DNA of 64,000 bases from contig NZ_AP019697.1 of NCBI RefSeq assembly GCF_007164725.1, positions 1,709,501 through 1,773,500 on the forward strand, given 5' to 3'. Shown in pieces: positions 57,201 through 64,000 of this stretch; positions within the stretch are counted from its first letter, which is position 1, and each line of letters begins with the position of its first letter. Under the pieces are notes generated by a model, which did no database searches, was not told the origin of the DNA, and was given only the letters and a program-made list of their open reading frames with translations. The translations under genes and the position numbers were made by a program. Origin of the DNA: Dialister hominis. GTDB lineage: Bacteria > Bacillota > Negativicutes > Veillonellales > Dialisteraceae.

Positions 57201-57584
57201 TTATTCCTTAATAGCACTGGCGATTCGCTCCCAATAGGTTGCAGCCACCAGTGATAGTAAGCCAGCTAAAAAACCTAAAATGTTCAGCGGCGTGAATACC
57301 ACGACGAGAACACAAAGCAGGATTTCAATGAAAAACCGGCCGGAAGCAAATCCCGCGATGCGGCGGCCGATGAATAAGTTATCTCTGCCGGTTTCTGTCC
57401 AGAAGAGATACATTTTTCTAAGAAACAGGAAAAAGGCAGCGTGAAAAAGAGCCGCCAGCGAAAAAGCGACACTAACCCGCCACCCCCAGATCAACTGAGT
57501 GACGATCCCGCCAACAGCGGCGAGAACCAGCAGAAGATATGTAATTTTCTTTGTGTAATCCGGAAATGCAGAATCACAGTTCAT
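57201..57584 (-). CDS. atpI: ATP synthase subunit I
   Basis: A 127-residue protein with four hydrophobic segments, matching the AtpI family that helps assemble the c ring. RKMYLFWTETGRDNLF is the cytoplasmic loop. It is 7 bases after the atpZ gene. AtpI proteins diverge rapidly, so the call relies on position, length and topology as well as sequence. Confidence 0.8.
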   Translation of the reverse strand: MNCDSAFPDYTKKITYLLLVLAAVGGIVTQLIWGWRVSVAFSLAALFHAAFFLFLRKMYLFWTETGRDNLFIGRRIAGFASGRFFIEILLCVLVVVFTPLNILGFLAGLLSLVAATYWERIASAIKE

Positions 57585-57591
57585 TTTCAGT

Positions 57592-57828
57592 TTATTTCCC
57601 CAGCATCTGTTTCACGACGGACCAGAGTCCGCTGGCGGCACCTACAATGGACAGAACAATCAATCCGAAGGGCTTCGTGCCAAAATACTTATCACATTTA
57701 AGCCCAAGCCAGACGCCCACGCCGATCGACGACAGCAATGTGAATCCGGCGCCCGTAGCTACAGCTATACTATGGAGAGCATCAAAATCAGAAACAGGTT
57801 TGTTTTTCTTCTTCGGCTTCTCATCCAT
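57592..57828 (-). CDS. atpZ: AtpZ/AtpI-type small membrane protein
   Basis: A 78-residue protein with a lysine-rich cytoplasmic start and two membrane helices (SIAVATGAGFTLLSSIGVGVW in part, FGLIVLSIVGAASGLWSVV). This is the AtpZ pattern; AtpZ and AtpI together have been linked to divalent-cation uptake or c-ring assembly. It is the first gene of the ATP synthase operon. Confidence 0.8.
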   Translation of the reverse strand: MDEKPKKKNKPVSDFDALHSIAVATGAGFTLLSSIGVGVWLGLKCDKYFGTKPFGLIVLSIVGAASGLWSVVKQMLGK

Positions 57829-57916
57829 ATTCGCTCCGGAACGGGATTATCTCATCAAATTGCGCCCCTTCAGTAATGAACAAGACGCAAAAAATTATTT
57901 ATACTGTTTCAGTATA

Positions 57917-59074
57917 TCATAATGATTCTTTATTGGCTATAAATTTCATAGGTTTTTTGCCGCTGATTCTTTCCTTCCAAAGTAAATAATCAACGATGCG
58001 TGCTGCAGATTTGCCGTCGCCATATGGATTGACTGCTTCTGCCATTGCTTTGTATTCTTTTTCATCGGTAAGAAGCTTGTACGCCGTCTGGAATACTTTT
58101 TCCTCATCCGTGCCGACTAAGCGGACCGTGCCGGCTTCGACGGCTTCGGGTCTTTCGGTCGTGTCGCGAAGGACGAGGACCGGTTTCCCGAGGCTCGGCG
58201 CCTCTTCCTGGATTCCGCCGGAATCGGTGAGGACGATGGCAGCGCGCGCCATGAGGTTTGTGAATGGTTCATATTCCATCGGGTCGACGAGATGGATGCC
58301 CGGAACTCCTTCGAGTTCTTCGGAAACAGCTTCGCGTACGAGCGGATTCCTGTGAACCGGGAAGACGACTTCCGTATCCGGCACGGATTCCACAAGGCGG
58401 CGGAGCGCTCTGTAGACGTGGTGCATGGGGTCGCCCAGGTTTTCTCTTCGATGCGTCGTCACGAGGATGACTCTCTTGTGTTCTTCAATGGCTTCGATTT
58501 CCGGATCTTCGAAATGGTAATCCTTCTTGACGGTTGTAAGGAGCGCGTCGATGACGGTATTGCCTGTTACGAAAATGGAATCATCGCTCTTGTTTTCACG
58601 GAGAAGGTTCTGACGGGCTGTTTCTGTCGGTGCGAAGTTCACATTAGCAAGAACGCCTGTCAGCTGGCGGTTCGCTTCTTCCGGGAACGGGGAAAGAAGA
58701 TTTCCCGTGCGCAGGCCTGCTTCGACGTGTCCGATGCGGATCTGCTGGTAGAAAGCGGCAAGAGCGGCCGTGAAGGTCGTCGTCGTGTCGCCGTGGACAA
58801 GGACGTAATCCGGTTTTTCCTTCTTCAGTACATCTTCCAGGCCGCGGAGGACGCGGGCGGTGATGTCATAGAGAGACTGTCCGCTCTTCATGATGTCGAG
58901 ATCATAGTCGACAGGCAGTCCGAAGAGGTCGACGACCTGATCGAGCATTTCCCTGTGCTGGGCGGTCAGGCAGACCTTGGTATCAATTTCTTCATGCTTC
59001 AGCAGTTCCCTGACAAGGGGCGCCATCTTGATGGCTTCCGGTCTGGTGCCGAATATCGTCATTACCTTTAACAT
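57917..59074 (-). CDS. wecB: UDP-N-acetylglucosamine 2-epimerase (non-hydrolysing)
   Basis: Interconverts UDP-GlcNAc and UDP-ManNAc for envelope polysaccharides. The 385 residues show GTRPEAIKMAPL at the start, LVHGDTTTTF, GHVEAGLRTGN with catalytic acidic residues, THRREN and the UDP-binding DSGGIQEEAPSLGKP. It is 34 bases after the MraY/WecA-family gene and 88 bases before atpZ on the same strand, so co-transcription with the ATP synthase operon is possible. Confidence 0.94.
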   Translation of the reverse strand: MLKVMTIFGTRPEAIKMAPLVRELLKHEEIDTKVCLTAQHREMLDQVVDLFGLPVDYDLDIMKSGQSLYDITARVLRGLEDVLKKEKPDYVLVHGDTTTTFTAALAAFYQQIRIGHVEAGLRTGNLLSPFPEEANRQLTGVLANVNFAPTETARQNLLRENKSDDSIFVTGNTVIDALLTTVKKDYHFEDPEIEAIEEHKRVILVTTHRRENLGDPMHHVYRALRRLVESVPDTEVVFPVHRNPLVREAVSEELEGVPGIHLVDPMEYEPFTNLMARAAIVLTDSGGIQEEAPSLGKPVLVLRDTTERPEAVEAGTVRLVGTDEEKVFQTAYKLLTDEKEYKAMAEAVNPYGDGKSAARIVDYLLWKERISGKKPMKFIANKESL

Positions 59075-59108
59075 ATCCCTTATCTCCCTTGATTCCGGTC
59101 GCCCGGAT

Positions 59109-60221
59109 TTATTTCAGTGCCGGCTTTTCTTCCGGCCCTTTCGACTTGGATTCTTTACCCTTTTCTTCCTTTTCCTTCTTCATTTTCATCTGGTAAGGGG
59201 AAGGAACGATTTCCTTCATGACCCCGAGTTTCCTTGCCCAGAGGATGAAGAGGATGAGAGCAGCTGCCACGATGGCAATCCCTGCCCAGAGGCTCAGGTG
59301 GATGACAACGAGAGCGATGCAGGAGAAGAAGGCGGTCAGTGCGTACATGATGAGGACAACCTGCTTCTGATTGAGGCCCTTGGCAAGGAGCCTGTGATGC
59401 AGGTGGTTCTTATCCGGCGAGAAAATCGGAACGCCGCTGCTCTTCCTGCGGACGATTGCAAGAAGCGTATCCGTGATCGGCACGGCAAGCGCAACGAGCG
59501 GAACGATCAGGACGGCAGCCGCAGCTGTCTTCATAGATCCCATGACGGAAACAGCCGCAATGATGTAGCCCAGGAACATCGAGCCCGTATCTCCCATGAA
59601 AATCTTAGCCGGGTTGAAGTTGTACTGCAGGAATGCCAGGCATGCGCCGGTCATGGCGACCATGGCTGCCGCTGCTGTCCACTGTCCCATCTGGAAAGCC
59701 AGAAGGGCGATGGCAATGGATGCGATCGTCGCAATCCCGGCAGCAAGGCCGTCGAGCCCGTCGATCAGGTTCACCGTATTGATGAAGCCGATGATCCAGA
59801 AAATCGTAAGCGGGATGGAAATGACAGCCGGCAGGTAGACGATGCCATGCCATGGCACATTGATCCAGTCAATATTGATGTTGAAAATCACGACAGGAAT
59901 CGCTGCCGCAATGATCTGCCCCAGAAGCTTGACCTTCGGGCGCAGGGAAACGACGTCGTCCGCAACGCCGACAATGATCAGGAACGTAGCGCCGGCCATG
60001 ATGCCGACCATCTCATACGTAAAACCGATCGTCGTGATCGCAGAGACCATGAAGCCCGCGTAAATCGCAAGGCCTCCGAGCCGGGGTACCAGCCCGTGAT
60101 GCACCTTCCTGGCGTCAGGCTTGTCTACGGCTCCGATGCGGATGGCGAAGTTCTTCACGACAGGCGTCAGTACGAACGTGACGGCAAGCGCGACAAGAAA
60201 CGTGAACGCATAAGCGAACAA
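59109..60221 (-). CDS. MraY/WecA-family polyprenyl-phosphate sugar-phosphate transferase
   Basis: A 370-residue membrane enzyme with about ten helices that loads a HexNAc-1-phosphate onto undecaprenyl phosphate, like WecA or TagO. Motifs include DKPDARKVHHGL, VGVADDVVSL (metal-binding Asp pair), NLIDGLDGLAAG, GDTGSMFLGY and DKNHLHHRL (HxxH). The start is TTG at 60221, because AGGAGG lies between it and an upstream ATG at 60245 that would place the ribosome site inside the gene. With wecB next to it, it probably begins a ManNAc- or GlcNAc-based polymer. Confidence 0.9.
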   Translation of the reverse strand: MFAYAFTFLVALAVTFVLTPVVKNFAIRIGAVDKPDARKVHHGLVPRLGGLAIYAGFMVSAITTIGFTYEMVGIMAGATFLIIVGVADDVVSLRPKVKLLGQIIAAAIPVVIFNINIDWINVPWHGIVYLPAVISIPLTIFWIIGFINTVNLIDGLDGLAAGIATIASIAIALLAFQMGQWTAAAAMVAMTGACLAFLQYNFNPAKIFMGDTGSMFLGYIIAAVSVMGSMKTAAAAVLIVPLVALAVPITDTLLAIVRRKSSGVPIFSPDKNHLHHRLLAKGLNQKQVVLIMYALTAFFSCIALVVIHLSLWAGIAIVAAALILFILWARKLGVMKEIVPSPYQMKMKKEKEEKGKESKSKGPEEKPALK

Positions 60222-60465
60222 CGTAACACCTCCTAAAAAAGACATTTCAAGTCCATTCTACCACAGAGCGCGGTCAAGAGAAATGAGAAAAGCATACGCT
60301 TTTTAAATTTCTTTTTCCAAAAAGACAGGAAACATCGGATTTCATTTGCCTTTTCTCCTATCCATGAATACCGCTTTCCCGATAAAATCATAGCATGTAA
60401 TGTAATTTCGATAATTCTTATCAAATTCTAATTGAAATATATTTTCAAAATCGAAAATTATATGA
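60222..60465. other. gene-free AT-rich upstream region
   Basis: Holds the upstream region of the MraY/WecA-family gene and the region before the small RNA candidate. Poly-A and poly-T runs are frequent; no other feature was recognised. Confidence 0.4.
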
Positions 60466-60620
60466 TATACTCTCTTTGAAGGCAAATCCGGATGTACGGA
60501 TCCTGATTTGTCCTCACAATTAGCAGCCTCTTACGTTTCTCACATAAGAGGTTCACTCCTTATATCCCTTTTCCTTTGTTTTATTTTTGGGGACCGGCGC
60601 GAACCGGTCCTCTTTTTCTT
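60466..60620 (+). ncRNA. candidate orphan structured small RNA
   Basis: An extended -10 (TGATATACT, TATACT at 60466-60471) precedes a gene-free stretch with three hairpins: SL1 60481-60512, 12 base pairs with one mismatch and a GTACGG loop; SL2 60527-60551, CCTCTTA/TAAGAGG; and a terminator 60591-60610, GGACCGG/CCGGTCC with a T-rich run. A pyrimidine-rich single-stranded region (60552-60590) lies between SL2 and the terminator. The transcript would be about 140 bases. No + strand gene follows, so it is not an obvious leader. It matches no class I know. Confidence 0.5.
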
Positions 60621-60756
60621 TGTCCAAAAGTTGATGAATCCTTCTTCCCATAACCTCCCCGTCATTGTTTTCGCTTTCTGATTGATGAATATGGATTTCT
60701 TTTATTTATTATTATCTACTATGTATAATATAAAGCAGGGATGTAAAAGAAATGCA

Positions 60757-60800
60757 AAAGGGCTGCAGCAGAATGTGAAATCATCCTGCTGCAGCCCTTT
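60757..60800 (-). terminator. terminator of the C26 hydrolase gene
   Basis: AAAGGGCTGCAGCAG and CTGCTGCAGCCCTTT pair perfectly over 15 bases around a 14-base loop. Confidence 0.85.
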
Positions 60801-60803
60801 CTT

Positions 60804-61541
60804 TTATTCTTCTATGCCCATATGTTTCAGGACTCTGTCCATGAAAGCGCGGAAGAGGGGGTCCATGGTTTCCGGGTCCATGTTTTCCGGATGCCACTGG
60901 ACGGCGGCAAGGAGGTCGCCTTCTTCGCTTTCGACGGCTTCGATGACGCCGTCTCTTGTCCTTGCGGCCGGGCGGAGGCCCTGGGCGAGTTTCTTGATGC
61001 CTTCTCTGTGGCGGGAGTTGACGTAGAGGCCCTCGCCTAAGATGTCCATCAGTCTTGTATCTTTCTCAACTTCGATATAGTGCGTCGCGATATTTCCCGG
61101 TGCTCTCTGCATGTGCTGGATGAAGGCGCCTGAATTCTGCGACTGCATGTCCTGCCAGAGGGTGCCGCCCAGAGCGACGTTCAGGATCTGCAGGCCGCGG
61201 CAGATGCCGAGGATCGGTTTTCCTGCCTTGATGCATGCCTGTATGAGGTCGATTTCGAACTTATCTCTCTTCTCATACGTCGGCCCGATGCTCCAGATCG
61301 GATCTTCATGGTAGAAGCGCGGCGTCGGATTCGGGCCGCCTGGAAGGACGAGGGCATCGAAGGTGCCGACGAGTTCTTCTGCTTCCGCATAGTCATTGTA
61401 TGGAAGGATTACGGGAAGGAATCCATTGCGTCCCAGCGCGTCGATCAAAGGTCTTGGCGCATAGTCCGCCATTTTCTGATTGATTGGCTTCATTTCAGCC
61501 AGAAGTGTATCGGCCGTAACGGCCACGATTGGTTTTCTCAT
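60804..61541 (-). CDS. gamma-glutamyl hydrolase-like class I amidotransferase (peptidase C26)
   Basis: A 245-residue protein of the PuuD family, which removes gamma-glutamyl groups such as from gamma-glutamyl-GABA. The nucleophile Cys is in ILGICRGLQILN, and the His-x-Glu pair in AVQWHPENM. LVLPGGPNPTP is the oxyanion segment. Start ATG 61541 follows GGAGG. No putrescine pathway gene is nearby, so the substrate remains open. A MarR-type gene lies upstream on the same strand, separated by a terminator. Confidence 0.88.
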   Translation of the reverse strand: MRKPIVAVTADTLLAEMKPINQKMADYAPRPLIDALGRNGFLPVILPYNDYAEAEELVGTFDALVLPGGPNPTPRFYHEDPIWSIGPTYEKRDKFEIDLIQACIKAGKPILGICRGLQILNVALGGTLWQDMQSQNSGAFIQHMQRAPGNIATHYIEVEKDTRLMDILGEGLYVNSRHREGIKKLAQGLRPAARTRDGVIEAVESEEGDLLAAVQWHPENMDPETMDPLFRAFMDRVLKHMGIEE

Positions 61542-61623
61542 TTTAACCTCCGTTCCCTTGTAGGGGGCTTTTCCGTTCATTATACAGCAAAACGAAGAAA
61601 ATGAAACTATAACTTGCGCAACA

Positions 61624-61658
61624 AAAAAGGATGCACCGCAAATCGTGTGCATCCTTTT
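61624..61658 (-). terminator. terminator of the MarR gene
   Basis: AAAGGATGCAC and GTGTGCATCCTTTT on the plus strand pair around CGCAAATC; on the minus strand the stem is followed by TTTTTTGT. Confidence 0.8.
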
Positions 61659-61669
61659 CCCGCTTCTTA

Positions 61670-62140
61670 TCAAACCATATCCAGATTCTTCGCAATCTGG
61701 CCAAGAACGCCCTTGAAAACTTTCAAATCGCTCTCTAATACGCCTTCATAGAAGGACTGGTCGAGTGTCTTGGCAGCCTGCAGGCTTGCCTTTTCGACCT
61801 GTTTTGCCTTCTCGGTCATGTACAGTCTGTACTTTCTTGCATCTTCCGGCACGCGTTCCTTGCGGATCAGGCCGTTGTCGATCATGGATTTGACCATGAC
61901 AGTAATGGTCGGATTCGTCAGGTGCAGATGTTCTTCCAGTGTCTTCTGGGTGACAACATCTTTTTTATGCGTGGAAAGGTAAGCGATAATCAGCGACTGA
62001 CGTGCGGTCAGGCCGAACTTCTTCATGATGCCCGACTGACGAAGAAGCATACGCTTGTGCACCTGCCCCAGGTTGTAGGTCAGCCCCAGCTTGTCGCTGT
62101 TGTTCAGATCTTCCGCTCTTAAATGAATCTGTTTCTTCAT
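61670..62140 (-). CDS. MarR-family transcriptional regulator
   Basis: A 156-residue regulator with the winged helix-turn-helix: FGLTARQSLIIAYLSTH, VTQKTLEEHLHLTNPTITVMVKSM (shown in part), and the wing LIRKERVPEDARKYRLYMTEK. Flanking helices form the dimer. The ATG at 62140 is preferred over GTG 62149. Target genes cannot be named; candidates are the C26 hydrolase gene and itself. An AT-rich interval to 62334 may hold its operator. Confidence 0.88.
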   Translation of the reverse strand: MKKQIHLRAEDLNNSDKLGLTYNLGQVHKRMLLRQSGIMKKFGLTARQSLIIAYLSTHKKDVVTQKTLEEHLHLTNPTITVMVKSMIDNGLIRKERVPEDARKYRLYMTEKAKQVEKASLQAAKTLDQSFYEGVLESDLKVFKGVLGQIAKNLDMV

Positions 62141-62334
62141 AGCTCTCACCCTTTCGATTATTGATTAACGCTCCATAAGGATAGGTATCCGGTCATGCGC
62201 TCTGGTCCATAGTCATGTAAATATGCAAATCATTCTTATAAAACAATTGCAATTATTATACTACGTTCCCCCGAATTAGAAAAGGCGGATTTCATGATTG
62301 TCATGAAGTCCCCTGTCACCGGGCCCGGCTTTTG

Positions 62335-62817
62335 TCAGGCATTCCACGATAATTCTATGGGATCCGAGGCAACGGGAAGACCGCTTTCCGTAACGGTCCA
62401 CCGGTCATCACGGCCGATTTCAGCGGAATACTCATGTTGACCCATGCGTATCTGAAAATAAACACGTCCATTCGATTCCCTTCTATAGACTGAGAACCGG
62501 TGATCCGTGACGCGGCAGCTTCCCTGCCAGACGACGTTCATGTTCTGCCGGATGATCAGAAACATCCTCGCGCCTTCTGTGTACTCATGAAATTCCGTCA
62601 GACGGCCGAAACCGTCATTAAAGAAAAACGTAGTCTCCTGCTTTCCCGTCCCGTCTTCCGTGAAGAGTGAACGAGTGCTGAATTCCTGATTTCCTTTTTC
62701 TTCCAGATCGTAAGCGGAATGAGCAATCACCGCCCTGTCCCCCGCCGCTTCTGCCTGCGTCCCGGCTGCTGCCAGGCCAAGTATTAGCACGATGCTCCAT
62801 ACACAGCGAAATTTCAT
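62335..62817 (-). CDS. secreted protein of unknown function
   Basis: A 160-residue exported protein with a signal peptide (residues 1-25, cleavage after AEA). The mature part is rich in beta-type sequence and aromatic residues (TTFFFNDGFGRLTEFHEY, RVYFQIRMGQHEY). It has one Cys (GSCRVTD) in the mature chain and no lipobox. No family recognised. It stands alone. Confidence 0.65.
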   Translation of the reverse strand: MKFRCVWSIVLILGLAAAGTQAEAAGDRAVIAHSAYDLEEKGNQEFSTRSLFTEDGTGKQETTFFFNDGFGRLTEFHEYTEGARMFLIIRQNMNVVWQGSCRVTDHRFSVYRRESNGRVYFQIRMGQHEYSAEIGRDDRWTVTESGLPVASDPIELSWNA

Positions 62818-63098
62818 GCATACCTCCTGCATGATTGGTATATAAGTATACTGTATATATTATAAAATATCGAACGCGCTATAGGAAGAAAAATATACGA
62901 TTTATTCACAGCGGATAAAAACCGCCAGAACATAGCTATCTATTATATATTTCACGTTTTCTTGTAATGGGGTATAAATAGATTTTATACAATGTGAAAT
63001 CCTTTTGCACGTGATATCCTGCATCTTGCCCCTTGATCGTTGACAAATTTAAATTTCCCTAAATTGAGTCATTGTCAACACGGTCAATTCTGTCATTC
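62818..63098. other. gene-free interval with a TTGACAA/TTGTCAA inverted repeat
   Basis: AT-rich. TTGACAA (63040-63046) and TTGTCAA (63072-63078) form an inverted repeat, and GTCAA/GTCAT words recur nearby. It may be an operator or chance. No gene is seen. Confidence 0.3.
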
Positions 63099-63590
63099 TC
63101 AAAATGTGAGGCGCATCTGGTACCAGGTGACATTCCCGTGGGAGGAGTTTGATTTTCCTTCATTTTCAAAGCCGAACTTTGCGTAATAGTGAATGAGCTC
63201 TTCTTTGCAGGTGAGAACGATTCCTTTCCTGCCCTGTTTTTTCGCGTCTTCTTTCATGGCTTCGATGAGGCGGCCGGCAAGACCAAGTCTCCGATAGGAT
63301 GGGAGTGTGTTCAGCCCGAATATCATCTGCCAGTCCCCCGCTTCATCATGGAGGGAGGCATCGGCATACATCTCATCCCTAAGGTCTTTCTCATTTGTCA
63401 CCATGCCGTCAATGAAGCCGGTCAAAATTCCGTCCGCATAAAGAAGGAAGAAATGGGAAGGATAGACGGAAAGGCGCGCAGCGATTTCTTCAGCCGTGGC
63501 AGCTTCTGCCGGCGGAAAGCATGCAGTCTCAACGTCCGCTAAATCCGCGGCATCGTCTGCTTTCCCTTTTCTTATCATGATTTCCATCAT
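63099..63590 (-). CDS. GNAT-family N-acetyltransferase
   Basis: A 163-residue acetyl-CoA-dependent acetyltransferase. The acetyl-CoA loop is LPSYRRLGLAGRLIEAM, matching the R/Q-x2-G-x-G/A motif, with YYAKFGFENEG near the C-terminus. Substrate unknown: small molecule or protein amine. GGAGG precedes ATG 63590. It stands between two AT-rich intervals. Confidence 0.87.
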   Translation of the reverse strand: MMEIMIRKGKADDAADLADVETACFPPAEAATAEEIAARLSVYPSHFFLLYADGILTGFIDGMVTNEKDLRDEMYADASLHDEAGDWQMIFGLNTLPSYRRLGLAGRLIEAMKEDAKKQGRKGIVLTCKEELIHYYAKFGFENEGKSNSSHGNVTWYQMRLTF

Positions 63591-63724
63591 TCATAACCTC
63601 CGCCAAACATTAATACATCTCGTATTATAGGTATGTATTCAGATACCCCATGGGTTATAATATACGTTTCATTTATATTGTATAAAATTTTATTATATCG
63701 CTTATGAATTTTTGCTATTAAAAA

Positions 63725-64000
63725 TCATCCATTTTGAGTTTGTGGGTTTGTGCTTTCGTCACTCAAATTTCTCTTTGTGTGACGTTCCGTCAAAAGGTAA
63801 ATCAATGGTACGACGACGAGTGTCAGAAGCGTCGAGGTTGTGAGACCACCGATCAAAACGACGCCCATGGACTGGCGGAGCTCTGCGCCGGCGCCAAGGC
63901 CGAGGGCGACAGGTAGCATGCCGAGGATGGTCGAGAGTGTTGTCATGCAGATCGGACGAAGACGGAGCGAGCACGCTTCAAGGATCGCAGACTTCACATC
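63725..64000 (-). CDS. RND efflux permease, C-terminal part only
   Basis: The C-terminal 91 or so residues of an AcrB-type multidrug or metabolite efflux pump; the rest is beyond the right edge. EACSLRLRPICMTTLSTILGMLPVALGLGAGAE (in parts) and the final helix GGLTTSTLLTLVVVPLIYLL match the last two membrane helices of the HAE1 group. The tail is short and polar. RND pumps of this type work with an outer membrane channel, so this supports a diderm cell envelope. Confidence 0.92.
   Translation of the reverse strand, partial: DVKSAILEACSLRLRPICMTTLSTILGMLPVALGLGAGAELRQSMGVVLIGGLTTSTLLTLVVVPLIYLLTERHTKRNLSDESTNPQTQNG

Overview
The window reads as chromosomal DNA of an anaerobic, diderm Firmicute of the class Negativicutes (Veillonellaceae/Dialister-like). 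This placement is an inference from gene content: anaerobic class III ribonucleotide reductase with no aerobic enzyme in view, a DcuA/DcuB C4-dicarboxylate carrier, a c-subunit with a Glu-Ser cation site, an RND efflux pump (diderm envelope), and Firmicute-type T-box, preQ1 and fluoride leaders. No rRNA, tRNA or CRISPR array was found. Most genes lie on the minus strand.

Layout. 1-5.6 kb: an AT-richer envelope polysaccharide operon (glycosyltransferase, sugar-phosphate transferase, galU, galE, glf; glf runs off the left edge). 5.6-7.4 kb: a hairpin-rich element with inverted termini, then an ISL3 element whose transposase has an in-frame stop. 7.4-11.7 kb: a preQ1/queuosine operon queC-queD-queE-folE followed by two tandem alpha/beta hydrolases, headed by a likely preQ1-I riboswitch; the second hydrolase has lost its catalytic serine. 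11.8-13.1 kb: a small unknown protein and a third hydrolase. 13.3-20.2 kb: a complete trpEGD(CF)BA operon under a tryptophan T-box. 20.2-24.1 kb: TRIC-like channel, M50 protease, gltS, an Lrp-type regulator and an orphan HicB-like protein. 24.3-27.5 kb: gyrB and a GT51 peptidoglycan glycosyltransferase.

27.5-34.7 kb: a LysR regulator and an SLC13-type carrier, then IS1249-family and IS3-family elements side by side, then a Dcu carrier. 35-40.1 kb: a secreted beta-helix-like protein, crcB with a fluoride riboswitch, an esterase, a crotonase and mnmA. 40.4-43.3 kb: nrdD/nrdG behind a correctly spaced pair of NrdR-like boxes. 43.6-45.4 kb: a cstA pseudogene with a frameshift and two nonsense codons. 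45.4-50.5 kb: an unrecognised protein, thioredoxin, LysR, nitroreductase and an IS1182 element. 50.7-57.8 kb: a complete F-type ATP synthase operon (atpZ-atpI-atpBEFHAGDC), preceded by a wecB-like epimerase and a MraY/WecA-family transferase. 60.2-64 kb: a candidate orphan structured RNA, a C26 amidohydrolase with a MarR regulator, a secreted unknown protein, a GNAT acetyltransferase and the C-terminus of an RND efflux permease.

Points most worth a second look: the uncharacterised small RNA candidate near 60.5 kb, the preQ1-I leader of queC, a family of near-identical hairpins at the 3' ends of unrelated operons, the MITE-like element at 5.6 kb, the catalytically dead hydrolase paralogue and the triply broken cstA.
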